Source: Pterobdella sp. o SKG-2022
Lineage: Eukaryota > Annelida > Clitellata > Hirudinida > Piscicolidae
Assembly (NCBI GenBank): GCA_964035795.1
Contig: OZ038322.1
Coordinates: forward strand, 5,136,925 to 5,200,924
DNA: 64,000 nucleotides
Direction: 5' to 3'
Position 1 is the stretch's first letter; each line of letters opens with the position of its first letter. The notes under the pieces are model-generated. The model did no database searches. It saw only the letters and a program-made list of their open reading frames with translations, and was not told the DNA's origin. Of this stretch, positions 39,501 to 52,800 are shown one piece after another. Made by a program: the position numbers and the translations under genes.

Positions 39501-41124
39501 AGTTTATGGCTGTTCATTTCATAAGAGCTTGCATTTGTGAGATGCGGATCTTTAACTCGTTTAAAAGCAATTTGTTAGTTTTTTTGAAATGCGAATTTCA
39601 ATGGAAGAAGCACTACTTTTAATTTACTGCTTTACTTCTACACTTTTTGTTGTTTTCAATTTTTTAAGCTGAAACGGGGCTTTTTTAATTTTTATGTTTT
39701 CTTGTACTAAACATTTTTTGCATTCATCAATTTTTCGGCAAAATCAATAATTAAGTCTGTATTCATGCCTCGGTTGATTCATTTAAACTATTCACCTTAA
39801 AAAGTAATGCACGCATGAGGGATCTTTGAAAAAATGAGAGATTTTAATAATTTAAAGATTTAACTTCAAACATTACAAAAGCATCGAGTGAATATAATTT
39901 CAAATATTTGCTAGTGGCCAGTGGTTGTTGGTGGTTATGGGAGGAATGTTTTACATGCTCCCATGTTAACAGAGTCAATTCTATTTAAAAAACACTAAAG
40001 CATATTTAGTGTTTATTTCATCAATTTTAAATTTTTTAATTTTTGAAAATCCCTTTTATAATGAATTTATCATCTTTTCGTGGAGTCTGCGCAAATAGTG
40101 CTAGCAGCGAGGTTCTATAAATAAACTACTTGAAACTAGTTCCCTAATTAAAACTTCCGGCAATTAAAAGGCTTTTTGATGATTTCACAATTTTTTTCAA
40201 AAGTTGGCATTTCAAGTGTTTGTTTAATGATTTAAGATTCGATATTCTAGTCTTGCTTGCTCGCAACCTTTCATCATTAACCAAAAAATTCTTCAAAAAT
40301 GCATTTATAGTTTTCATATCACCATGAAGATTTATAAAGCTACAAAAAGTACAAATGCTGAAATTCACATTTAATTTATGATTCTTTCTCTTTTTTTCTC
40401 CCTTGTTTTCATTTTCTTCAGTTCAACCTTCGTGTTTTGAGCACTCTGGCTGTTTTTTGTTTTGTTGTTTTTACACATTTTTCATAAAACAAAGCTTCAT
40501 TACATGTTTATGGAAACTTTTCTATCGTTGTTTTTATTCTTAATATATAAACTATTATCAACGGTACCATTAATTCCTTGTTTTACTTTACCTGACTGTT
40601 ATTATGTTTATTTCTGTTATGTTTTTTCATTTTTTTTATTGTTTCTGTTTTGTTTTATGGGTTAATTTTGCTAAAATTTTTACTCTGTGTTTAATTGTTA
40701 TTATTCATTACCGAATATCCACTCAAAGAGGTTCTTTTTATTATATTTGCATACAACACGTGAACCAGGCCTGACCAGCACATTTATAAGTTACACTCCA
40801 ACTTTTAGAACTTTAATTGAACCTTTTATAAACGGATTAAGCACTTTTCAATGACTCTTCTCAAACAACTGTTTTATTAAACCGATTTTCCAAATTTAAT
40901 TAAATACAATAATATTTTTTTAAATACAGCCATTTATTTATTTTTATTCTTTATATCTTTCCTGAAACTATATTTTTATCTTTAACGCCTCATACAGATT
41001 GCAATTTATTTGAAAGACGCGCTATATAAATGAGAATAAATAAACAAATAAAAAAATAGTAAATAGATTATATTAAAAATGTGACGTCATAGAAAATAAA
41101 ATAATCTTTTTTAGCCAAAATAAA
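33589..41124. other. AT-rich intergenic DNA, a few exon-like patches
   Basis: No gene is supported. Three less AT-biased patches, at about 34385-34446, 36665-36835 and 37450-37530, have short open frames and plausible splice signals but no recognisable domain. An (AT)n run lies at about 37598-37622. Confidence 0.35.
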
Positions 41125-41259
41125 TACTGCAAATTATTTGAACACTAAAGGTAATTTTATGAAGTACAAAGCTTTTCATTAACAAAGTAACATTATAATT
41201 GTTAACGGAAAGCTTTGTACTTCATAAAATTACCTTTAGTGTTCAAATAATTTGCAGTA
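41125..41259. repeat. Near-perfect foldback hairpin, about 53-bp arms
   Basis: The left arm 41125-41177 ('TACTGCAAATTATTTGAACA'...) is the exact reverse complement of the right arm 41207-41259 except for about one base. The loop is about 29 bases, and its ends (TTAAC / GTTAA) pair further. Such identity between arms implies recent origin or ongoing correction. It lies about 800 bases before the GPCR start codon. Confidence 0.85.
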
Positions 41260-42053
41260 CAGGAAATAAAGTTGTTATCTTTGCTCGACGACTACACAAA
41301 CGTTTGGCAGATATGTCGGCACATACCTACTTTTGACTCTTCCTGTTCTGCTTCGAATGAGTTTAGCGCTAAAAAATGATACGTGAAAAAGATCAATTTT
41401 GCATCAGCCATAGGTTTTATAATCCTTTTAAACAGAAAATTAAAATACTTCTGATAGGATTATAGTATCATTTTTAAACTTTTTGAATTCAAAAATGCTC
41501 GAAACTGAGAAAGTTAATTTCATTTTGATTAAGTCAGTTAAAATTTCGAAAAAAAAGTTTCAGTTTTGAAAACAAAAACCGAAAGTAATTGAAGCGATTC
41601 GAATTTGGTGAAGTTGCGCAATACTACATTGGCGTCGAGTTATTTAAGTTGGTGCTCAAGATGGCCGCATTCCTTTGATAATAATAACAATAAAAAAATA
41701 ATAATAAAAATATTTTAAAAAAATTTTCTAATAAAAAAATATTATAATAAAATTTCAAAAACTATTCTTATTATTCCAAAAAACATTATTATTATTATTG
41801 ATATTACACCCATATTAATTTTTTTTATTTTTTGCATGATTTGAAGCGCAATTTCACAAATAAATTGTCTCACTGCCAATTCCCCATATGCATGAGACCG
41901 TCGCTAATTTGAGCATGAAAACTTCTTATTAATACCCCCAAGTATTATAGTAATACAAAACTTTTTTGAAATTCATAAATAATTGTAGTTTTTCATTTTT
42001 CAAGTGGCCATTTTATTTCAAGGCACGCAAAGAACTCGGCTCAGCTGCTCCAA

Positions 42054-44669
42054 ATGGCGTTCATACAGTTTCTTTTGACCTACCATTCTATCATTATCAT
42101 TCTTTTTGCCGTGCTAATCATTGTGGTGGGCAGTGTAGGCAACTCGTTAGTTATTGCAGTAGTCTTCAAAAACAGCAGCCAGTTCACCAGCACTACTAAC
42201 ACTTTCATCGTCAACCTGGCACTTGCTGATTTGTCTTTTCTTCTTTTTTGCGTTCCTTTCCACGCCTTCATTCTAACCAATGGTAACTGGATTTTCGGGC
42301 AATGTTTTTGCGCAATAGTGCACTTTTTTCAGTATGCTAGCATGACTGCCAGCGTCTGGACTCTCGTGGCGGTCTCGTTAGACAGGTTTCTAGCTGTGGC
42401 TTACCCCCTGCAAACTAAACATCTTAGAAAACCAAAAATCGCTCTCTTTTGTTGCGTGGTTATTTGGCTTTTTTCTTTTGTTATTTCTTCACCCACTCTT
42501 TTCGTCTTCAAAGTGCCAATCTATGAGCCCAAACAACTTTTTCGAACAAAAGCCAAAGAACTGAATAATACTGAAATGTATAATGAAACTCTAAATGAAA
42601 AAAAAGACTTTTTATGGAACTCACAAAATTCAAATTACATCGATGAAAAAAATAATTCTGAGTTTTTGAATGGTTTGAATGCTGAGTCAAAAAGAATACC
42701 AGAAAATATAAAATACATTTCAAACTCAAAAGCTAGTCCCAAGCCATCATTTTTGCTCTTTCTCCAGTCTCCTCATTCATCTACCACACTGCCACCTTCA
42801 TTAAAACATCAAAAGTTTTCAGAAAATATTGCAAATAATTTTTCTTTTTTTCACAAAAATTTTCATAATTTTGAGCACTTTGCGAACCATACTTTCCTCT
42901 ATAAAGAAAACCAAAAATATTCGAATGGAGGCTCTTCCAGGATGGAACAACCTGTGCTCAGAGCCAAAAGAGGTTCAAACAAGAAATATGGTGCAAGTTT
43001 ATATAAGCTCGTGAAAGATGAGTGTACAAATTCATCTCAGTTGAAATGGAAGTACGAAAATAAACTTATGAAAAGTTGCAAGCTTGACCGGTTATCAACA
43101 AAAAACCCTATCACACCCAAAACACTCTGTTTTTACGTAAACCCTTGTAGACTGTGTGTAGATTTTTTAAAGAATAGAAAAAATAAATTTTCGATTGAGA
43201 ACCCTTGGAAGTTACAAGTTGAAAAGTCATTTTTCAACATTAAATTTGTTACAACTTTCAAAAAAACAAAAAACAGTATTATAACACAGAACACTATTTA
43301 CGATGAAAGTCAACTATTGAGAAAAATTTGTGAAATTTCTACAAAATCAAACGCCAGACATTTTGATTCAGCAGTTGAAAATATACTCAAACATATCGAT
43401 ATTATTCGAGTGAATCAAAAATCTGTCTTGGTCAAAGCCACAAGTCCCAAAAATTATCAGCACGAAAACAAAGCCGAAAAAAATCGAAGTTTTAATGAAT
43501 ATTTGAATGACAAGGCACGTCTCATTAATAAAAGAAGCGTAAGAAAGAACAGTCTCGTATGGAGTAACCACACAAATTCCACCAGACCTAAAAACAACAT
43601 AAGACACTGCGTGGAAAAATGGGTGGAGTATAAAGCCACGTATTACACCTTCCTTTTTATTATCGCTTACTTCATTCCTCTAACAAACATCGCCATTTTC
43701 AGCACAGGCACAATACAGCGCCTCTGGTCGAGCAGCAGCTTGCACTGTAGCGTGCCATCCCGCTCCTTGATGGCCAAACGACGTGGTTCTAAACTCATCA
43801 TCGCTGTAGTTCTTTTCTTCGCGATTTGTTGGCTTCCCGCCCATGTTTTGTGGCTTGCGGTTGCTTATGTGAAGGTGAAGAAGAACTATGCTCTGGTATT
43901 GTACTGCGTAAAGTGAGTGCTTGCATTAGTTTCGTTGCCGTCTGCTATTTGTTTTAAAACTTTTTATAAGGAAATGTGATTTTCCAGCAGTGGGACCCAA
44001 CTTATGTGATAATTTCATAACTTATAGAAGATTATAATTTTTTTTGAAACAAATGGATCTCGAAAAATTCTCATTTGAAGTGTGATGTTGAAAATTATTT
44101 TAAATAAAGATACATTAAATTCTCTGAGAGAAATTGAACTTAAATTTCTAACTATTCCAACAAAAAAATTTGAAGTTATTACTTTTTTGGAAATTTTATC
44201 CAACTTTATGTTTCAAAAATTTATTAAAAAATCTCCAATTATCTAAAATTGCTTCTAATTTGAAATTAAGTTTATGGAAAAATCAAGTTTTATGATAACT
44301 ATTTGAATATCGAATTTCTATCTCAAACATTTGATGTTTTAAATTTCAAATGATTCTTTTTGTACTTAATATAGGTTGTTATCAGTGTTTTTGAGCTATA
44401 GCAACTCGTACGTCAACCCCATTATATACGCATTTCTATCATCGAGATTTCAAAAAGATGTTAAAAAGGCATTTTCGTGCTTGCAAACCGGTGCTAAGAA
44501 TAAAAAGAATTTCAAAAACATCAAAGATTACAACGTTAGAGATGGTGTTAAAAAACAAATGGCAAGAAGTGAAGACACCGCTCTAAAATATGTCGCTGGG
44601 AGAAGTAAGAAGAATAGAGACTTATCGATGCAATTATTAGATTCGAAAAGAAGCCTGATCCCGGAATGA
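42054..44669 (+). CDS. Class A GPCR, galanin/allatostatin-A receptor type, with giant extracellular loop 2
   Basis: Two exons, 42054-43912 and 44375-44669, join in phase 2 to give 717 residues. TM1 is at about 10-35 ('VGNSLVIAV'), TM2 at 50-73 ('NLALADLSFLLFCVPFHAFI'), and TM3 at 83-111 with Cys84 and the G-protein motif Asp110-Arg111-Phe112 (DRF instead of DRY). TM4 is at about 128-152, TM5 at about 529-551, and TM6 at 580-604 with 'CWLP' (592-595). TM7 has 'LSYSNSYVNPIIYAFLS', the NPxxY motif in a context typical of galanin and allatostatin receptors. Between TM4 and Cys519, the probable disulphide partner of Cys84, lie about 360 extra residues, where 20-40 is normal. The peptide N-terminus before TM1 is very short, so an upstream exon is likely; the frame is open back to an acceptor at about 42019-42022. 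It is convergent with GPAA1. The ligand cannot be named. Confidence 0.88.
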
Positions 44670-45013
44670 AATTTCGATGTGATGAAAACGTTGGCAATGA
44701 GATGATGGACGAGCCGATTAATAGATGCAACAAATCAGTTTTAAGAGGAGGTTATGGTTCCGAGGGTATTAAAAAGAAAAGTAAAAAAAAGAAATTCTGT
44801 TTTGCAAAGCTTTTGAAATTTCAAGGGAATCTTCGATCAAAAAACAAAAACGTCTTTATAATAGAGAATGACGAGAGCGATAGAGGAAATGTTAAATGTG
44901 CTGAAGTTAAACAAAGTAAATTAAACGATAGTTTTTGTGCGCTCAGAAGAAAATCAGCCACGAAATCCTTCGCGACTGTCACCACGTTGAATGTCGATGA
45001 TGTAATTGAATGA
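44666..45013 (+). other. Second open frame overlapping the GPCR stop, possible extended C-tail
   Basis: Frame of 115 codons whose ATG overlaps the receptor's TGA (ATGA at 44666-44669). It is Lys/Ser-rich, with 'KKKSKKKKFCF' and ends '...TLNVDDVIE'. The length and composition look like a receptor cytoplasmic tail, so a frameshift in the assembly (or a real one) could join them. An AATAAA lies at 45178-45183. Confidence 0.4.
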
Positions 45014-46833
45014 AATGCTTATTTAATTATCATAATGCTCGAAAGTGTATAAAGCTGATAGCACAAAAAGATTTTTCATGTTCCATGCATGATAATTGCA
45101 TTACTTGCCGTGGCAACCAATGTCAGGATGGCAGCATCGATTTGCGATGAGATTCAACGTTCACTTCTGTAAATCAAAATAAAATTTGTTTCAATGAAGA
45201 TGCTAGCTTTAATGTATTTCCAATATTTGAAATTGAGTATTTCAAGATTTCGCCGAGATTTAAAAGTGATTGCTTGGCATTCAAAGCGAATCTTCTAGAA
45301 AAATCCTTAGTTAACCTTTTCTATTGTGGAAAATTTAATTTGTAAAGATCATAAAGGTGAACACTTTTTGTCTTTTGGCAGATTTATGGTTATGTTTTTG
45401 TTGAAAGCTTTCTCTAGTTCTTATGTCTATTGTGTTTTTTAGAGGTAGATACGTCCATAAATTGATTGAAGTTTTATATACAGAAAATCTTGAAACCACT
45501 ACATTCATTTGATGTTGTTTTTATGGTTCGCAATGAATATAACTTTAAAGCTACTTCTAGGAGTTCAATACGTATAAGGTTCACATATACAGATTAATTA
45601 TTTGAAAAAATATTTTTTGAAATTTATTACACATTCAAAAAAGTCTTTTGAAGATCAGCTTGCATAATGAAGCTCACAAAAAAATGACTTTAAAACCAAT
45701 GGAATTTAAAATTGAATTTGTTTAAAAGCATCTCGATAAATTTTTTCCACTTCAACAAAATTACACTATTCAAACTGTATATAATTTTTTATATCACTAA
45801 ATACTCTTTAAGTTGTATAAAAATTTGGCATGTGCTGAAGATATGTTCTCCTATTTTAGGAATCATAAAAAACAACTATAAGAATGATTGTAGTACTGAA
45901 GCTTGTTGAATATTATTCTATTGAAACTGTTATATGGCTTGGAGAGATTTGTGAAAATGAAGATTGTATTCGGTATTTTAAAGTAAATTTAAGGTGAATA
46001 ATTTGTTTGTTCTGTCAACCAATGTAGAAGCATAAAAGCCAATTGATTTTTCAATGTTTAGGACTTCGATCAGAAAGATAGTTTTTGAGTAATAAAAACG
46101 GTTTTGTTTTTCTACAATTATTAGCAGTTTGAATGGTTTTATGTCGGTGTTATAGTGCTCATAAATGTATACCCTTAGGATCTCCCATTAAAAAATGAAT
46201 GCCTGAGTTTTGGTTATAAAGCCATTCAGTATTAATAATATTTTTTCAACCACATAAAACTGTACTTTACACATATTTAAAACTCAAAATTATTTTTTTG
46301 CATTTCAAACGTCAACCCGACTTAACAGCTTATGTGATTGATTTCGAAATAAATTCCCATCTCAACATTCTCATTTGGCGAGTAACCTTCTTAATCGATT
46401 TTTTGTATTTTGAAGACCAGATCTTTGGGTATTTGAATTTAAATTTAAATATGGACTTTCTTTAGATTGTGTCTACATTGCTTTTCATCAGAACATTTTG
46501 TTTGTTACAAGCCCATTAGTCAAACGCCTATGGAAATATTGATATTTGCTATAAAACATCATTTTTAGCATACAATACACACTTTTCAAAAATTGTTTTC
46601 GCTCACAAATTATTACGTTTTATCAAAAGCTTGAAAGTTCATAATTTTGATTATTCATCAAAAAATCCATTATTTTTGTAACGAAAATTCTAAATTGATG
46701 AACTATCAACGAATTGTCAGTGAATCAAAGTTAGTTATAAACGTAAAAACGCCTATTTAAGTCGATGAAGCTTATTCAAACACTACAAAATGTGAGAAGA
46801 TAAATGAGAAAAGGAAGAATGGAATATTTTCGC
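45014..46833. other. Intergenic region between convergent GPCR and GPAA1 genes
   Basis: AT-rich with no supported gene. It should hold the 3' ends of both transcripts. Confidence 0.4.
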
Positions 46834-49800
46834 TCAAAAATTTATCGCAGTCAGCCACAGCAGAGTCCATACAGGCAGAAACAGCAAATAAATGAGTGGA
46901 AACGACCACAAATTAAACAAATGATAATTCAACATAGACGACATCAATCCGTCTCCAAGGTTTCTGAAGGAAGCGTGCAGTGATGGTAGTTTGGCTTTCT
47001 TTTCGATGTATAAGTAAATGATGGAAGCGGTATAGAGGATGCTCAAGGGAGATAAGATTAGCGTCATCAGCACCTTCAAAACCTTCGTCCCTCTGTTGGT
47101 GGTTTCATAAAACATTCAATAGTTACTAGTTTTACTTTCCAGGGGAAATCTCAGTATTAATTTCATGCAAATAAAAAAGTTTGCGATGCAAATTAATACA
47201 AAAATAAGATCATGGCTAAAAAACTATCAAATCATAAAATGATGAACAGTACAAAACACCAGACCTGTAATTGCTGTAGGGACCGTTAAGAACTACCAGA
47301 GGAGTCCAGAAAAGAAGGACGAAGAAAAAGAGGGACACGTTGACCACAGAGAACGCTCCACAAAAGGTGGCCAGAAGGATGAGGTTTAAAAGGCGCACAT
47401 GTCTCACATCCACTCTGATGTCTGCCCCCCTTGCGCACCTGTCCGACATGATGTTGTGTCGTGCAACATAGCTCAATATAACAAACAAATATCTCTAAAA
47501 GCTGTCCTGATCCATTTAAGCCGCTTTATAAGACATACTAACTACACCAACACGAAAACGTACGTATAACGATAAAAATTTTTCAAGTTAAAAAACTACC
47601 AACAAAAAAACGTTTAAACAGATCTATTCATAAGGATTAATGCCCATTGAACGCCTCATGACAGACTAACAGCCTGAAGAGGAAGGGGTAGGTGATGATG
47701 CACAGATGAGCGATGATGAAGTTGATACTCATACTGTCTTCCACCTCAACTTGGAAATCACGTGACGACCTGTTTGTGATGGTGTTATGAATGCAGTTTT
47801 GAATTTGATGTTGCTTGCTTGATGTTTATTAATGTTATTATCGGTGTTAATAGTGATAATGGCAATAGCTGTAGTCATAGTTTTAGCCTTAGTAGTAATA
47901 ATAGTAATTTAAGTAGTAGTAGTAGTAGCAGTAGTATTAGTAGTAGTAAAAATAATTTTAGTAGTAGTAATAGTAGTATTAGTAAGTGGAGAAGTAATTT
48001 GACAAATTAATAGGTGTTTTTATATCCTCAGTATTTATAGTTCACTTTCGCTGATGAAAAAATTAGATATATTTTTAAAAAAATTTATTTTATAAAAAAA
48101 TTGAAGTTCTTTTAATAAAATATTATATAAAAATTATCTTAAAAAATAAGCATCCGCTTTAAGGATATGGTTGAACTTATGAAATCTCCGGTTTATTTCT
48201 TGGAAAGAAATTTATCTAAAAACTCCTCATTTGACGGAATGGAAACAATTATAAGAAATTGAAATTGGCTCTAAGTTGAGCTTCGTCATAAAACCTAAAA
48301 AAGTGCTGTTGAATTTTTTTTAAATTTTTAGTTTTGTTTTTTGTGTCTGCATAGTCTATCATAATCATTTAATCATCCAAAATTTTGTTGTAGAATAAAA
48401 AAATCAATTTTCTATGCATAACTAAATTACCCTGGTACGAAAAAAATGCAAATACTTTTTTTAACTGAGCAACACAAAGTTTGGCTTGGCAAATGATCAT
48501 TCATTTTTTTGATAAACTGTTTAAGTGTGTGAATTTGGATTTTGAATTCAACATTTGTGTCAGACTGTTGTCAACCCTAGTTAATAAGACATATACAGTG
48601 CTAACATCTAATATGCACTTGTGAAAATGCGTTGTAAAAACTGCAGTGTCATCGAGGTTGGAAGCACTATCATACGTAAGTAGTGTAATAACAAAAACAA
48701 ACATTTTTTAAGTTCATATTCTATATTGCAATGTTTATTTGTGGTAAATATTTTTCTAATTAGAGAGGCGATAAAGTAGAACACATCAAATGATTGTTCG
48801 GTTTTACTACTAATATATCATTAATGAGAAAACAATATTTTTCTGATGTTTCCAACTCTTTCTTGTGAGTACTCTTAGCAATGAAAACATCCCTGTTAAT
48901 GAGAAGAACTTCAAAAAACCTTGTCTTCTAATTATCGACGTAGAATAATTTATCAAAACGGGTAATTTTGAGATTTTAAAATTTAGCAACATAGAAATAT
49001 TTCGTAATATTTTGATTTTTGAAAGTTACATTGGTTGTTTTATGTTTCGAAATATAATCAATATGTAAATTTTTGAAGTTTTAATAAAATTTATATTCTA
49101 TTACTTTTTTTAAAAGCTATTTACGGTAAAATTATGTGAAAAAAGAATTTGCAGAAAAAACGAGGTGAAGTAAACAATTTCATAACTGCTGCTTGGAATT
49201 TTAGACCTCAAGATGGTATCCCTTATAGGGAAAGCTTTGTTAGTAAAACAGTTGAATATTCGAATTTTTGCATTTGTTTTTTTCACCATTTTAAGCTCGT
49301 ATTTTACGACCCTGGGTAATAATTGCTAGTACCACTCTTATCAATACTTGATATTTATTTTAAATATAGTGCAGCTTACAAAAAGTTACACACCCTTAAA
49401 ATTGAAATAACTTTTGACCAGAAGCAATTTTCTTACATTTAAATATATCATTGAAAATTTTTTGAAAAAAATGAATGATTTGACGAAAAAAAAATCAAAC
49501 TAGAGTATAGTTTAGAGGGTCTTCAACAAGCGTCTTCAAAAAATCTGATCAAAATAATTCGCGCATCTTTTCTTTGAGCGATAAAAGTAAGCTATTTAGT
49601 TTATTTTGGCTCTAATAACTATTTCCTTAAACGATTATCATTGTGATTCAAATATTTTAAAAAATTAGAGAAAAATTTAATCAATTATCTGAGAGAAAGA
49701 AAGTTGAAATTTCAGTATGTAAAAGGGAAGGTTGGAGCAACAAAAAAATTGCCAAACAGCTGAAACACTTGGAATCGACAATAAGATTCTATTTGAAGAA

Positions 49801-52800
49801 TTTGAGCAATACAAAGTTAAAAAAAAACACATGGAAGAAAAAAAAATTGACTTAGAGATGTTCGCAACATAGTTAGAATCACTTCGCAGGAAGGAAACTC
49901 TTCAACAACAATCAAAAATCATTGGATTTTCCTGTTGCCACAGTTTGTCGAGTGTTGAAGAATTATAAAAATCTGCAATATTCAAACCAGCACTAGATCT
50001 AAAGGCAGCTCATAAAGAAGAATGAAGTTTGCCGAAGAGAACATTTTTTTGGAAGTCTGAGTAGGACGAAATAATTTTTTCTTACGGGGAAAATTTTAAT
50101 TTTGATAGACCAGATGGATGTCAGTACTACTGGCATGATTTGCGGAAAGACCCAGGGATTTTTAAAAAGCATGTTGACGGAGGAGGATCAGTGATGGTTA
50201 GGGGCGGAATCAGCGTGAAAGGAAAGACCGACTTGGCAATTTTGATAGAATGTCAGAACGCAAAAAAATATTCCGAAACATTGAAAAAATGCACGTTCTA
50301 AATAAATTTCATGGCAAGAAATTTATTTTCCAACAAGACAATGCGGAGATTCACAAGTCCAAGCTGGCAAAATCGTGGATTTCGCAACAAAAAATCGATG
50401 TTCTCGAATGGCCATCAAAGAGTCTAGACCTGAGTCTTATTGAAAACGTTTGAGGCTATTTGACCAGTGGCTTATCAAAATTGAAAAAAATATTAGTCTG
50501 TTCAAGACCTTGTAACCGCCATTCTTTGTGCTTGGCAGGGTATGCCTCAAAATTACCTCATAGCATTGATTGGGTCAATGCCTAATCGATGTCTTAAAGT
50601 TATAAAGGGACAAGGACAAACCCTTAATATATAAATTTTTGAATAATTATATTTAAATAAAAATTACACTCATTTTCAGTCAAATAGTGCGCGAATTATT
50701 TTGAGCAGATTTTTAATCCGCGATTTAAAAAAAAATTAAATAACTTCAAAAATATATTTTTTCATACCAAAGTTATATCAAATGATTAGTTTTAAAAAAA
50801 TCCTTTTGATAAACAAAATTCAATAAGAAAAAATCTTCTCGATAAAAAGTTATTCCATAAATTAAAAGTGCGCGACTTTTTGTGAGCTGCACTGTACATA
50901 TATATATATATAATTTTTAAAAGTTCTTTTTTAATATACAGTTACATTTATTAGTTTTTTATCGTCAGTCCTTATCATACTTAAATTCAAGTATCTTTAA
51001 TCCGAGGCCGATGAGTGATGCCGTCGAAAGATTTAATTTGGCAAGTTTTTACTTTTAATCTACCGAAAATATCTAAAAAGTTACTAGAACAAACAAATTC
51101 TTCTTTCTCAATGTCTAAAAAATTTATCTCAAAACAAAAAAATTTGAAATCTTTGAAAAATGTTGAAAACAATTTACTCTTTCAAACTCGGTGAGTGCAT
51201 TGTAAAGAAAGGAGAATACTTGCTGATCCTTCCAAAGCACCATGGCTTGGGTTTTGTGATCAAAGAAGAATTAAAATTCTATCACAAAAGAATTGAGAAT
51301 AGCTTACACTAAATGAAAAAATGGTGAAAATTTTGATAATCTATGCACCGACTAATGTCAATAAATAAGAAGCATGAAAAGAATTTATCATCAAGCTCAG
51401 CAAAAACATGAAAACTGCAGACACTATGCTTGAAGATTTCAATTACAAAATTTTAAACTGAATAGTCCTTTCAAGCTTCGAACAAGATGGATCACTCAAA
51501 ACAATTATTAAATCACAATTTCAAGCAAAAAACCCTGAAAATCAATAAAGAAAGACTAAAAAATTGATCTACAACAATTATCTCAAGAAATCACATAAAG
51601 CACCATCATTACACTTTAAAAGCATCAAAAAAACTCCTCAACACCTTGTTGTGATGAAATAAACGAACTATCAAAAAACCAGAACTAACTCAACAATAAG
51701 ATCACAGTAGCTATTAGAACAGAAATCCTCAAGATAGAACGATACAAAACATTCTATAAAATAAACACTTATGCAAGGAAAGACTGAACTATACGATAGA
51801 AAAAGATTGCAATGAAATTGAAAAACTCAGCAATAAGCAATTGGCTTGTCATACTTTCAAAAGATTCACAAAAAAAAGAGCCACTTATTCTCACATTAGC
51901 AAAATAAACAACATTTGATGAGAAAATAATAAAAAAAGAAACTTGCAATTTTTATGAAAAAACAAGCCATAAACATGAAGAATCTCTCAATTGCTTTTGA
52001 GAAGACCTAAGATTTCTTAACAATGCAATAAGTCTTTAGAATTTCGCGCGTTATTATATATTTGCTATTTTACTCCTAGAAAGAATGAAAACCAAAACAC
52101 AAGGAATCTTGCCTTTGTCTCAACCAGCCTACAGAGCAGAGATCAACGTGTTCGTTATGAACACACTAGAAAGCCAAAAGAATCACTTCAATAGGAAAAA
52201 CCACGTTTTGTCTGCTGAAATGTCTAAATGACGTGCTCAAAGAAAGAGTTTTTTCAGATCCTCGAAAAGCACTTTTATGATGATGAGATTCGGATAGTGC
52301 GTTACCACATGGCTTCTACTACATCGTGTGTGAAGATTGGTGACAGCTATGAAAAAGAACTGAAAACCAACATTGGTGCCCCAATACTTTTTATAATATA
52401 GCGGAAGACCAAAAATTCAACTACATATGCAGCCGATCAAAACTTCTATTCTTTAGCTAAGTAAACAATAGAAAACATATAAATAAACATCACTGAAATA
52501 TACTTCAAATTCAACCTAAATTCGTCAGAAGCAGAAACATTTGGAACAAATGATTAAAACACACAAAAATACTTGGCACAGTATTTCAAAAGTAATTAAA
52601 AAAAATAAATAAAAAAAGCAAACATAAAAGCGATGAAACATCAGAAATATTTAACATCGCAAAAGGTTGAAATTAAAAAATAAAATCAAAATATACCTCC
52701 CCTACATCAAACTTATACTTTTATTGCTCAACTTGGACTCCAACAGAAACAGATCTCAAAAAGATAGAGACGTTGGAAAGCAAGTGCTCAAGAAGTTTAT

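Noticed and set aside
47819..48010. Ser/Asn-rich frame
   Set aside because: Translation of a degenerate (TAG)n repeat in a GPAA1 intron.
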